Both the position numbers and the translations under genes were made by a program. This document shows positions 26,321 through 34,726 of a stretch of DNA of 49,548 nt, piece by piece. Position 1 is the stretch's first letter. Every line of letters starts with the position of its first letter. The notes under the pieces are model-generated. The model saw only the letters and a list, made by a program, of their open reading frames with translations, had not been told where the DNA came from and made no database searches. The stretch comes from a virus: positions 1 to 49,548 of IMG/VR virus record IMGVR_UViG_3300050821_005532. One strand, 5' to 3'.

Positions 26321-26982
26321 CGAAGATTGTCGAGGGCGTACCGGGCCAGGGCGAGGGGCCGCGCAACACCAACGTGGGCAGCCGCTACTCCTTCCCGGCG
26401 GCGAACCCGTATGCGCGGCTGGCGGGGCCACCCAAGCTGCAGTTCGGCGATCAGGGCGAGCTGACCCGCAAGACCATCGAGCAGGCCGGGCTTACCGGCG
26501 AGGAGCGCAAGCGCGCGATCGAGATGATGAAGGTGCAGCAGGCGTACCTCGACATCTACAACGCGCTGGACTATCCGAACGACCCGGACGGGCACATCGT
26601 CGACCTGAGCGGCGTGCACATGACGCAGCCCAAGGTGGCCATCGCGTGGACGCTGGCGCTGCTCGGCTTCCGGCGCACGCGCAGCGCCTACATCAAGAAG
26701 CGGCATTACCAGGCGGGGCTCACCTACGACAACGCCTACTACTACGTCGACTCCCGCGCGCCGGACGACGCGGCCGAGGAGCTGCAGCCGGAGCACACCG
26801 CCGCCGACCCGTACCTCCCGCCGGACACCCGGCGGCTGGCCGCCATCCGCGATCACGCACCGGGCCAGCAGCTGCCGGACGGGTGGCACACCAAGCCCAA
26901 GATCGTGTGGGAGGACGCACCGCGCCCGCAGCGCGGCAACCCGAAAACGCCAGGCACGGCTGACACGATGGGTACGCCATGA
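26317..26982 (+). CDS. Tail-associated hypothetical protein
   Basis: 221 residues, strongly basic and helical in the centre (ERKRAIEMMKVQQAYLDIYN, AIAWTLALLGFRRTRSAYIKKRHY), then an acidic and Pro-rich C-terminus. No family recognised. 4-nt overlaps with the genes on both sides put it in the baseplate/tail-fibre operon; a structural or assembly role is inferred from position. Confidence 0.55.
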   Translation: MTKIVEGVPGQGEGPRNTNVGSRYSFPAANPYARLAGPPKLQFGDQGELTRKTIEQAGLTGEERKRAIEMMKVQQAYLDIYNALDYPNDPDGHIVDLSGVHMTQPKVAIAWTLALLGFRRTRSAYIKKRHYQAGLTYDNAYYYVDSRAPDDAAEELQPEHTAADPYLPPDTRRLAAIRDHAPGQQLPDGWHTKPKIVWEDAPRPQRGNPKTPGTADTMGTP

Positions 26983-28163
26983 CCCTTGCCGTCAGCAACG
27001 TGATCCAGCAGCCGCCACCCATCGGCAGCCTGCTCTACATGGCCAGCTACGTGATCAAGGTGGCGCTGAGCACCGAGGTCACGCCGCCGGACACGCCCAA
27101 TATGTACTCGGCCAACCTGGAAATCCAGGGCGACCAGGGCGACATGGACCTGAGCGGGCTGGTCGGCCCGCGTGGCTTCGCCGGTAAGGCGGACTTCCAG
27201 CTGCGCCGCCAGGACACCCCCATCGTGAACAGCACCGCCGACCTGCCGACGAACCTGACCAACACCCCCACCGACATCGGGAAGTACTGGCAGATATCCA
27301 CCATCACCGATGGCGTCATCACGGCGGTCACCTCCTACGTCTGGTACGGCAACCGCTGGAAGCCGATCCAGATGGGCACCACCGGCGCACCGGGCCCGGC
27401 ACCCCTGATCCAGCCGGACGTGATCCTGATAGAGCCGCAGCCCATCCCCACCTACCCGGACACCACCAGCTTCATCGCCACCAGCGGCACCCGGCTGGAA
27501 CCGAGCTGGCAGTACAACCTCGCGGTGCCCTTCGGACCGCCGGGCCACCCCGGTCCCATCCACGGGATGCCGGACGTGGACGAGCACACCAGGGCGCCGG
27601 TGGCCGGCGATGTCTTCGCGTGCAGCGGGCACGTGGACACCGCCGGGCGGGCGATCTGGAAGCCGCTGTCCATGGCGGCGTTCTCCACCCAGTTCTATTC
27701 GATGCCGGAGCAGTCGTTCGTCTCCTACAGCGGGATGAGCCAGCAGGCCCCGGTCGGCAGCTTCGCGGTGCCGCCGCAACCGTTCCCGTGGACGCCCATC
27801 GTGTGGGGCCACATGGGCATGGGCGGTGCCGAGCTGTCCTCGCGCCCGCTGATGATCGGCTGCCAGATCCTGCTGGGCGATCCGGTCACCGGCACGCTCA
27901 TCTCGCGTGGCCTGGGCAATGCGCTCGGCGAGGTCAACATCATGCCGCACTACAGCGGCGCCAACCATCTGGCCGACAACATCACCCCGCTCAACAACAA
28001 GGCGGTCGTCCCGGCCAACCACACCAACCCGGCTCAGGGCACCGTCTACATCAACCTGTGGAATGACGGCGCGCTGGGCGTCTACAGCTTCAACCCGCCT
28101 GGTGCGCAGCTGTTCCTGCTCATCATGCCGATGGAGCGCAACGTGGCGATAGCACCTTTCTAG
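26979..28163 (+). CDS. Minor tail protein, paralogue A
   Basis: 394 residues. N-terminal part contains a collagen-like stub (GLVGPRGFAGK). The C-terminal half is shared with the protein at 29843-30982: PFPWTPIVWGHMG, IGCQILLGDPVTG, GLGNALGEVNIMPHYS, PANHTNPAQGTVYINLWNDG. These conserved segments probably form a receptor-facing or trimerising beta domain. The two paralogues are separated by three unrelated genes. Likely a tail fibre or tip subunit. Confidence 0.65.
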   Translation: MTLAVSNVIQQPPPIGSLLYMASYVIKVALSTEVTPPDTPNMYSANLEIQGDQGDMDLSGLVGPRGFAGKADFQLRRQDTPIVNSTADLPTNLTNTPTDIGKYWQISTITDGVITAVTSYVWYGNRWKPIQMGTTGAPGPAPLIQPDVILIEPQPIPTYPDTTSFIATSGTRLEPSWQYNLAVPFGPPGHPGPIHGMPDVDEHTRAPVAGDVFACSGHVDTAGRAIWKPLSMAAFSTQFYSMPEQSFVSYSGMSQQAPVGSFAVPPQPFPWTPIVWGHMGMGGAELSSRPLMIGCQILLGDPVTGTLISRGLGNALGEVNIMPHYSGANHLADNITPLNNKAVVPANHTNPAQGTVYINLWNDGALGVYSFNPPGAQLFLLIMPMERNVAIAPF

Positions 28164-28177
28164 TGAGGCGGTGAGTT

Positions 28178-28678
28178 ATGAGTGAACCAACCAACGGCGC
28201 CAGCGAGCCGGACGCGCCGGAACCGACCGCCACCGTGCGGTCCTACGAGACCCCTGCCGGGACCTGGCACCTGGTGGACTACAACGGCTGGCAGATCAGC
28301 GTGGGGCCGGACGGGCTGCTTATGCTGCCACGTCACCTGCGTCCCAGCGAGGTCACCGATTTCTGCAACGCCGCGCTGGCGGCGGTGGACGTGGGAAACA
28401 AGGTGGTGGCGGCCAATGCGGCGAACACCACGCCGCCACCCACGCCGGAGGAACTGGAAGCCACCGGCGCCCCCATCGTCACCGAGCGCGGCGCCCGGCG
28501 CATCCGGTCCGCTGAGGGGGACGTGCCGGCCAACGCCGTCAAGATGGCGGTGACCGCACGGGCGCCGATAGACCGCAGCGCCATCGGGCGCCCACGACGG
28601 CGCGACCCACGGCAGCCGCGCACTCACCAGACCCCGCAGTCACCGATCCCAGGAGTCCAAAATGCCCGCAAAGCCTAA
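28178..28678 (+). CDS. Hypothetical protein in tail-fibre operon
   Basis: 166 residues. N-terminal half has a small folded segment (TWHLVDYNGWQISVGPDGLLM), then an Ala-rich helix, and a very basic Arg/Pro-rich C-terminus (RPRRRDPRQPRTHQ). GAGGCGG lies about seven bases before the ATG. Overlaps the next gene by 17 bases. Function unknown. Confidence 0.5.
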   Translation: MSEPTNGASEPDAPEPTATVRSYETPAGTWHLVDYNGWQISVGPDGLLMLPRHLRPSEVTDFCNAALAAVDVGNKVVAANAANTTPPPTPEELEATGAPIVTERGARRIRSAEGDVPANAVKMAVTARAPIDRSAIGRPRRRDPRQPRTHQTPQSPIPGVQNARKA

Positions 28679-28952
28679 GCAGGTTCCGCAGTCACCCGCC
28701 GTGCGTGTCGAGGTGCGCGTCGGTGGCCGGGTGAAGTTCTCCCAGGATGTCTACGACCCCTCGCTGACCACCGACGACGACGTGCTGCACTTCAGCGCGG
28801 CGCTGCAACCCACGCTGGTGGACGTGAAGCCCACCAGGCCGCCCACCAGGTTCGGCGACGACCCGCGCGACGGTGACACGGTGATCCAGCAGGTCCACAG
28901 CGGCAGCCGTAAGGAGACCGCCGCGCCCAGCCCGAAGGGGGCTAAACCATGA
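28662..28952 (+). CDS. Small hypothetical protein in tail-fibre operon
   Basis: 96 residues, with AGGAG eight bases before the ATG. Contains a beta-rich start (VRVEVRVGGRVKFSQDVYD), then a disordered basic C-terminus. The stop overlaps the next gene (ATGA). No family recognised. Confidence 0.5.
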   Translation: MPAKPKQVPQSPAVRVEVRVGGRVKFSQDVYDPSLTTDDDVLHFSAALQPTLVDVKPTRPPTRFGDDPRDGDTVIQQVHSGSRKETAAPSPKGAKP

Positions 28953-29839
28953 GCACCGCACTCACCTTCTTCAACGTCAGCGGCGACTACCAGAGCACCG
29001 ACGACCCGCTGCCGCAGTCCACCGCCAGCACGCCGTGGATGGGCCCGATCCAGGCGCTGGTCGCCTTCACGCCGCGGGTGCCCAGGGGCTTCACCGCGTT
29101 CGTGGACGACTTCGAGATCAGCCAGGACACCAACAACCAGCAGACGGTGCAACTCATCGGGGCCATCAACGGTGGCACCTGGGGCCTGAACTTCGGCGGC
29201 GTCTGGATCAACCCCTACATCGCGCCCAGCGCCACCGCCGCGCAGGTGCAGACGGCGCTGGCCGCGCTGTCCTCGATAGGCGCGGGCAACGTCCAGGTCT
29301 CTGGACCGGCCGGTGGTCCGTACGCCATCGAGATGGTGGGCGCACTGGCCAACAGCCCGCAGCCGCAGCTACTGGCCGATGCCAGCAACCTCACGGTGTC
29401 GTCCGGCGCGGCCAACATCTCGATGGAGATGCTGAACGCGGGCTCGGCGTCCCGGGTGGCCCCGGCCGCCATCGGCATCCCGGTGCGCGCCGGGCGCATC
29501 TGGACCACCGGCCAGCTGTGCGCGATCAACCAGGCCGACAGCCCCAACGTCGAGCTGGTGAGCAATATCCCCGAGTTCGGGCTGGCCTTCGACCTGATCT
29601 ACGACGTGACCTTTACCCAGGTCACCTACAACGGGGTCAACCAGAACCTGGCGCCGTTCGCCTTCACCGCGCCGGTGGACGCCACGCCGATCTGCCTCAC
29701 CGATCCGGCCACCGTGCTGCTGCCGTACCAGCCGCCGCTGCAGTCCACCTGGTTCCCCGGCTGGGTGCCCACCACGCCGCCGTCCGACTCGGGCGGGATC
29801 GGCGTCACCGAGCTGCGCACATGGAGACAGGCGGGGTAA
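28949..29839 (+). CDS. Minor tail protein with surface-protein beta module
   Basis: 296 residues. Residues about 68-155 contain a module familiar from phage and actinobacterial surface proteins: GTWGLNFGG, then SATAAQVQTALAALSSIG, GNVQVSGPAGGPYAIEMVG and a Leu/Thr strand. It probably forms an Ig-like or small beta domain on the tail. The ATG overlaps the previous stop; three bases separate it from the next gene. Confidence 0.6.
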   Translation: MSTALTFFNVSGDYQSTDDPLPQSTASTPWMGPIQALVAFTPRVPRGFTAFVDDFEISQDTNNQQTVQLIGAINGGTWGLNFGGVWINPYIAPSATAAQVQTALAALSSIGAGNVQVSGPAGGPYAIEMVGALANSPQPQLLADASNLTVSSGAANISMEMLNAGSASRVAPAAIGIPVRAGRIWTTGQLCAINQADSPNVELVSNIPEFGLAFDLIYDVTFTQVTYNGVNQNLAPFAFTAPVDATPICLTDPATVLLPYQPPLQSTWFPGWVPTTPPSDSGGIGVTELRTWRQAG

Positions 29840-29842
29840 AAC

Positions 29843-30982
29843 ATGACGGCCACGCTCGACCCGACACTCGACACCAACTTCATCGCCAACTACCTGATCA
29901 ACACCAAGGTCTATGCCGTGGTGGTGCCGCCCGGCGCCGACCAGGAGTTCGTGGCCACCTTCGAGGTGCAGGGCGACCAGGGCACGCTGACCATGGCCGC
30001 GATCATCGGGCCACGCGGCCCGGCCGGTATCGACATGTTCGTGCTGCACCTGATGACCGACGACCTGGACGACCCGAGCGAGCTACCGCAGACGCTGCAG
30101 AACACCACCGCCGACCAGGGCAAGTTCTGGGTCTTCGACGACGTGGACAACGGCGGCAACATCATCGGGTCCAGCGGCTACATCTGGTACGGCAGCAGCT
30201 ACAAGCGCATCATGCTGGGCACCCCCGGACCGCCGGGCCCGGTCCCCATCATCACGCCCAGCGCGGAGCTGGTGGACCCGGACGACCAGAACTCCCTCGT
30301 GGTGCCGGGCGGCACCCCGCTGTTCCCCACGCAGCTGTTCCAGCTAGCCGTGCCGCCCGGCCCACAGGGTCCGGGTCCGGCCATCGCGGTGGCCTCCGAC
30401 GTTGACCTGAGCACGCCGCCGGTGGCCGGTGACGTGCTGGGCTTCACCGGCCGCTTCACCACGGACGGGAACAACTACCCCATCTGGGTGCCGGTGTCGA
30501 TCAGCCAGCTGATCCCCAGCCCGTACTCGATGCCGGAGAACGCCTTCACCAGCTTCTCCGGCCTCTCCCAGCGCGCGGCCATCGGCTCGTTCGTGCTGCC
30601 GGCCCAGCCCTTCCCGTGGACCCCGATTGTGTGGGGCCACATCGGTGCCTTCGGCCTGGAACTGAGCGCGGACCCGCTGCAGATCGGCTGCGAGGTGCTG
30701 CTGGGCGACCCGACCACGGGCCAGCAGGTCGGCCGCGGCTTCGGCAACACCTTGGGCGAAGTCAACATCATGCCGCACTACTCCACGCCGGGTAACCCGA
30801 CCAACGCCATCACCCCGGCGAACGGGCTGGCGGTGGTGCCCGCCAACCACACCAACCCGCAGCAGGCCACCATCTACGTCAACCTCTACAACGACGGTGC
30901 GGAGGGCATCTACACGTTCAACCCGGTGGACGCCCAGGTGTTCGTCCAAGTGACCCCGGTCGCGCCCGCCCGAGGCGGGTAG
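29843..30982 (+). CDS. Minor tail protein, paralogue B
   Basis: 379 residues, homologous over most of its length to the protein at 26979-28163: QGDQGTLTM, IGPRGPAGID, PPGPQGPGP, PFPWTPIVWGHIG, IGCEVLLGDPTTG, GFGNTLGEVNIMPHYS and VPANHTNPQQATIYVN. The short Gly-Pro-rich stretches look like remnants of collagen-like stalks. Likely a tail-fibre or tip subunit that arose by duplication. Confidence 0.65.
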   Translation: MTATLDPTLDTNFIANYLINTKVYAVVVPPGADQEFVATFEVQGDQGTLTMAAIIGPRGPAGIDMFVLHLMTDDLDDPSELPQTLQNTTADQGKFWVFDDVDNGGNIIGSSGYIWYGSSYKRIMLGTPGPPGPVPIITPSAELVDPDDQNSLVVPGGTPLFPTQLFQLAVPPGPQGPGPAIAVASDVDLSTPPVAGDVLGFTGRFTTDGNNYPIWVPVSISQLIPSPYSMPENAFTSFSGLSQRAAIGSFVLPAQPFPWTPIVWGHIGAFGLELSADPLQIGCEVLLGDPTTGQQVGRGFGNTLGEVNIMPHYSTPGNPTNAITPANGLAVVPANHTNPQQATIYVNLYNDGAEGIYTFNPVDAQVFVQVTPVAPARGG

Positions 30983-30984
30983 CC

Positions 30985-33900
30985 GTGGCCGGGGCAGTCG
31001 ACCTCTTTGCGGGCAGCGGTTCGATTCAGGGCAGCAACCTCTTCCAGGTTGACAAGAGCCCGCTGCAACAGCTCGACGCCGGTATCGAAGACATCATCGG
31101 CAAGCAGGCCCAGGTTCCCGGCAGCAGCCTGATCACCGCGTTCGAGACGATCATCTGCGGCATCCTCGGGCTGCCGATGCCCACCGATCCGCTACAGGTG
31201 GGCAGCGAGGTGCTGGGCACCTTCGAGAACATCGTCACCTTCTTCGGCAACGTGATGAAGTTCCTCGGCGAGCTGAACCCGCTGGACCCCAACTTCGATC
31301 CCATCGCGGCCATCGAGAACTTCATCGAGACCATGTTGAAGCCCACCAACATGATCGCGATGCTGATCGCTGACGCCACCGGATCGCTGGGTCTGACCGG
31401 CTTCATCCCGCTGGAAAACCTGGCCATGGACCTGATCGCGGAGGTGGTGGGCGGCGCACAGTCGCTCATCGACGCCATCCTGGCCGCCCTCGGTTTCCCG
31501 CCCGGCAGCGGCACCACCGAGGATGTCAACAAGCTGTTCACGGACCTGCTGGACATGCTGGGCAACCCGGCCAACATCGCCACCGATCTGTTCGATGCCG
31601 GGGAAGCGATCATCAACCTCATCACCACGATGATCAAGCCCACCAACCTGATCGCCATGCTGATCAGCGATGCCACCGGCTCGGCCGGGGTCACGGGTTT
31701 CATCCCGATCGAGAACCTGGCGATGGATGTCATCTCCGGCATCGTCGGCGGCGCGCAGGATGTCATCGACGCCATCCTCGCGGCGCTGGGCTTCCCGCCG
31801 GGCAGTGGCACCGCCGACGACGTGGACCAGTTCTTCACCAACCTGACCGCGATGCTGGGCAACCCGGCGGACTTCGCCACCGACCTGTTCAACGAGGTCA
31901 CGGCGGTGGAGAACTTCATCACCAGCATGATCAACCCGACCAACCTGCTGGCCCCACTGAACCCGTTGACCAGCCTGCTGTTCCCCGGCAACGTGCCCGG
32001 CCTGGACGCCAGCAAGATCATCACCGGCATCTTCGGGACGGGCCAGATTCCCAACCTGGACGCATCGAAGATCGTCAGCGGCCTGTTCAACGCCCTGCAA
32101 ATCCCCGGCTTGGATGCCACCAAAATCATCTCGGGCGTTTTCACCGTCCCGCAGATTCCCAACCTGGACGCCAGCAAGATCGTCACCGGCGTCCTCAACG
32201 CCCTGCAGATACCGGGCCTGGACGCCAGCAAGATCGTGACTGGTCTGTTCAACACGCTGCAGATTCCCGGTCTGGACGCCACCAAGATCGTCAGCGGCCA
32301 GTTCCAGCAGTGGCTGCTGCCGCTGATCCCGGTGGGGTCCGTGGGCAACATCGCGCCCAACATGCTGGCGAACCCGACCTACGCCACCGCCGCCAGCGTG
32401 AACGACGTGACCGGGGCATGGACGTGGGACAGCACCGTTACGCACACCGCCGACGGCACCGGCTCGGTCAAGGTGATCGCCAACGGCACCTTGAGACAGC
32501 TACTCTCCGACCCGCCGACCCCGGTGGCCAACACACATGTGCTGGCCTGCTCGCACTGGGTCGAGTGGAGCGGCGCCAGCGGCACCGGCGCCTGCTACAA
32601 GCTGTCCGTCATCGCCTACCTGGCCGGTGCTCTGGTGTCCACCACCGACCTGCAGATCATTTCCAGCCCGGCCGCCAGCTCCGGCTGGATTCAGCTCTCC
32701 GGCAGCTACACCGTCCCCAACAACGTGGACAGCGTGCGCCTGCAGCTCACCGTGCTACCGGCGGCCACCGCCGGAACCCTGCACTGGGATGACGGCAGCA
32801 TCACCAAGACCAACCTGTTCGATCAGGGGTTCACGTCGGGGCTGGTGGGCTCCCTGTCCAACCTCAACACCGCCGTGCTGGCGCGGGCGCTGCAGACCGA
32901 CCTCATCAGCCTGGTCAACAACCTGGGCCTGGGCAGCTTCTCGTCCATCAGTGCGGCGCTGGCGCCGATCACCACCCGGCTGGGCAACATCGGGTCCGGT
33001 GGTTTGTTCGACGCCAGCCAGCTCGGCAACATCGTCAACATCCCGCTGCTGCCCGCCATCTCCATACCCGGCCTGGACGCCAGCAAGATCATTACCGGCG
33101 CGCTGAACATCCTGCAGATCCCGACCAGCCAGCTCACCCACCTCAACATCCCGGACCTGGGCTCGGTCATCGACGGCATTACCAACAACTTCGGCGGCAC
33201 CACCGTCAACGGCAGCGGGTTCACCCAGGCCATCGCCAACAGCGCCATGTTCGGCATCTTCAACTCGGTGGTGCAGAACGGCCAAGCCATCCAGGGCTTG
33301 ATGCAGAACACCACCGGCAACAACAACTCCGGCACGTTCGATGCGGTCAACTTCAACGGCCTACCCAACTCCGGCACGCTGCCCTCGGTGTTCACCACCA
33401 CCTACTCCGGCACCGGGACGGCCACCTGCGGCATCAACAACGGGGTGGCGCACTGGACCACCCCCGGCAACGGCAACCGGACCGGCATCTTCATCTTCAA
33501 CACCGAAGACACCGACAGCGACTACCAGCGCCTCGGCGCCACCGTGTCCTCCGGCCCCGGCTTCTCCGGTGGCCAGTCCGGCGCCAACTATCTCGTCGCC
33601 CGCGCCAGCAGCCTGTCCAACCCGCAGAACTACGTGTACGCCAAGTTCACCACCAACGGCATCCTCGGCTACTTCGCCGAGCTGGGCTGTGTGGTGGCGG
33701 GCGCCCGCACCATCTTCAAAGCCGCCACCGCGATGCCGGTCAACACCACCATCTGGCTACTGGCGGGGGTGGGCGGCAACCCGCGCCGCTACCAGGTGCT
33801 GTCCGGTACCACCCCGGTCATCGACTACACCGAAACCGGAACCACCAGCCAGTTCGGCGCCGGGTTCCGCAAGTGGGGGTTCATGGGCGACGTGGTGGGC

Positions 33901-34425
33901 GGCGGCAACGCGGCACCCGGCGACGGCTCGGCGGTCAGCGCAGCCGACAACGTGCCGCCCACCGTCAAGGGCTCCTCGTTCCGCGCCTACCGCACCGGCG
34001 GCACCGTCAACGTACCCACCGGCAGCGCCACGCTGGCCACCAACTTCTTCGACACCCAGGACTTCTGCTCTGGCGACATGTCGTTCAACCCGGCCAACGC
34101 CACACTGACCATCGGCATCGAGGGCACCTACCTGGTCAACGTGCGCTACAACGTCAACAACATCCCCGGCGGCGCCAAGATGAATCCGAGCCTGAGCAAG
34201 AACGGCCAAGTCATCAGGCAGATGGGGGGCGCCTTCGCAGACGGCTCGTTCTCCGCTAACTCGGCGAACGGCGCGGAGGGCCTGGCGCTGGTCTACTGCC
34301 TGGCGGGTGACACCCTGACACCGGGCACGGTGGCCAGCACGGCAATGAGCAACTGCCTGACCGGCGACGCCACCGGGACCTCCTGCTACTTCGAGGTCGC
34401 CTTGATGAACCTGAGCTACAACTAG
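30985..34425 (+). CDS. Large repetitive tail fibre protein with C1q-like tip
   Basis: 1146 residues, GTG start. Residues about 108-310 hold a tandem 99-residue repeat (first copy around Lys119, second around Lys218; shared FPPGSGT, AILAALG, IENLAMD). Residues 337-444 are six copies of an 18-residue unit (IPGLDASKIVTGLFNTLQ type), with a seventh near 694. Residues about 462-612 look like a carbohydrate-binding jelly roll, 786-989 like a concanavalin/LamG fold, and 996-1146 like a C1q/TNF-type trimer head. The modular order suits a long host-binding fibre. Confidence 0.75.
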   Translation: MAGAVDLFAGSGSIQGSNLFQVDKSPLQQLDAGIEDIIGKQAQVPGSSLITAFETIICGILGLPMPTDPLQVGSEVLGTFENIVTFFGNVMKFLGELNPLDPNFDPIAAIENFIETMLKPTNMIAMLIADATGSLGLTGFIPLENLAMDLIAEVVGGAQSLIDAILAALGFPPGSGTTEDVNKLFTDLLDMLGNPANIATDLFDAGEAIINLITTMIKPTNLIAMLISDATGSAGVTGFIPIENLAMDVISGIVGGAQDVIDAILAALGFPPGSGTADDVDQFFTNLTAMLGNPADFATDLFNEVTAVENFITSMINPTNLLAPLNPLTSLLFPGNVPGLDASKIITGIFGTGQIPNLDASKIVSGLFNALQIPGLDATKIISGVFTVPQIPNLDASKIVTGVLNALQIPGLDASKIVTGLFNTLQIPGLDATKIVSGQFQQWLLPLIPVGSVGNIAPNMLANPTYATAASVNDVTGAWTWDSTVTHTADGTGSVKVIANGTLRQLLSDPPTPVANTHVLACSHWVEWSGASGTGACYKLSVIAYLAGALVSTTDLQIISSPAASSGWIQLSGSYTVPNNVDSVRLQLTVLPAATAGTLHWDDGSITKTNLFDQGFTSGLVGSLSNLNTAVLARALQTDLISLVNNLGLGSFSSISAALAPITTRLGNIGSGGLFDASQLGNIVNIPLLPAISIPGLDASKIITGALNILQIPTSQLTHLNIPDLGSVIDGITNNFGGTTVNGSGFTQAIANSAMFGIFNSVVQNGQAIQGLMQNTTGNNNSGTFDAVNFNGLPNSGTLPSVFTTTYSGTGTATCGINNGVAHWTTPGNGNRTGIFIFNTEDTDSDYQRLGATVSSGPGFSGGQSGANYLVARASSLSNPQNYVYAKFTTNGILGYFAELGCVVAGARTIFKAATAMPVNTTIWLLAGVGGNPRRYQVLSGTTPVIDYTETGTTSQFGAGFRKWGFMGDVVGGGNAAPGDGSAVSAADNVPPTVKGSSFRAYRTGGTVNVPTGSATLATNFFDTQDFCSGDMSFNPANATLTIGIEGTYLVNVRYNVNNIPGGAKMNPSLSKNGQVIRQMGGAFADGSFSANSANGAEGLALVYCLAGDTLTPGTVASTAMSNCLTGDATGTSCYFEVALMNLSYN
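31993..32316 (+). repeat. Six tandem 54-bp coding repeats
   Basis: Units begin at 31993, 32047, 32101, 32155, 32209 and 32263, exactly 54 bases apart, each coding for a variant of the 18-residue IP(G/N)LDA(S/T)KI(V/I)(T/S)G unit. A seventh copy begins at 33064. The DNA copies differ at several synonymous and non-synonymous sites, so the array is not newly expanded. It likely forms a repetitive helical shaft. Confidence 0.85.
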
Positions 34426-34433
34426 GAGGAACG

Positions 34434-34721
34434 GTGGCAACCATCGACCTGAACGACCCCAACCAGACCTCGAGCATGGTGGCCGCCATCTCCGAGCAGG
34501 TGGGCGACGAACTCACCCCGGCGCAAATCCAGAAGGTGCTGACCGCGTGGAACGCCACGCAGGCCGGTGACCCACCGGGCACCATCCGGCGCGACGAGGC
34601 CACCGGCATGGTGGCGCACCGGGTGGAGGAGGAGGGCATCCTGATCTGGCGCGTCACCCACCCCAACGGCGCGCAGCACAACGACCTCTCCCCCACCCTC
34701 GACTGGCCTGAGATCGGGTAA
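34434..34721 (+). CDS. Small hypothetical protein between fibre genes
   Basis: 95 residues, GTG start with AGGAGGA at 34424-34430. Helical N-terminus (SSMVAAISEQVGDELTPAQIQ), then a compact C-terminal part GILIWRVTHPNGAQHND. No family recognised; might be a fibre chaperone or an accessory to the large proteins on either side, by position only. Confidence 0.55.
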   Translation: MATIDLNDPNQTSSMVAAISEQVGDELTPAQIQKVLTAWNATQAGDPPGTIRRDEATGMVAHRVEEEGILIWRVTHPNGAQHNDLSPTLDWPEIG

Positions 34722-34726
34722 CCCTC

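Noticed and set aside
24245-26431. A 728-codon open frame on the minus strand
   Set aside because: It lies wholly opposite a well-supported minor tail gene and part of its neighbours. Its translation is rich in Val, Gly, Arg and His, as expected for a shadow frame in very GC-rich DNA, and shows no domain.
31993-32316. A CRISPR-like array
   Set aside because: The 54-bp units are contiguous, in frame and coding, with no unique spacers.
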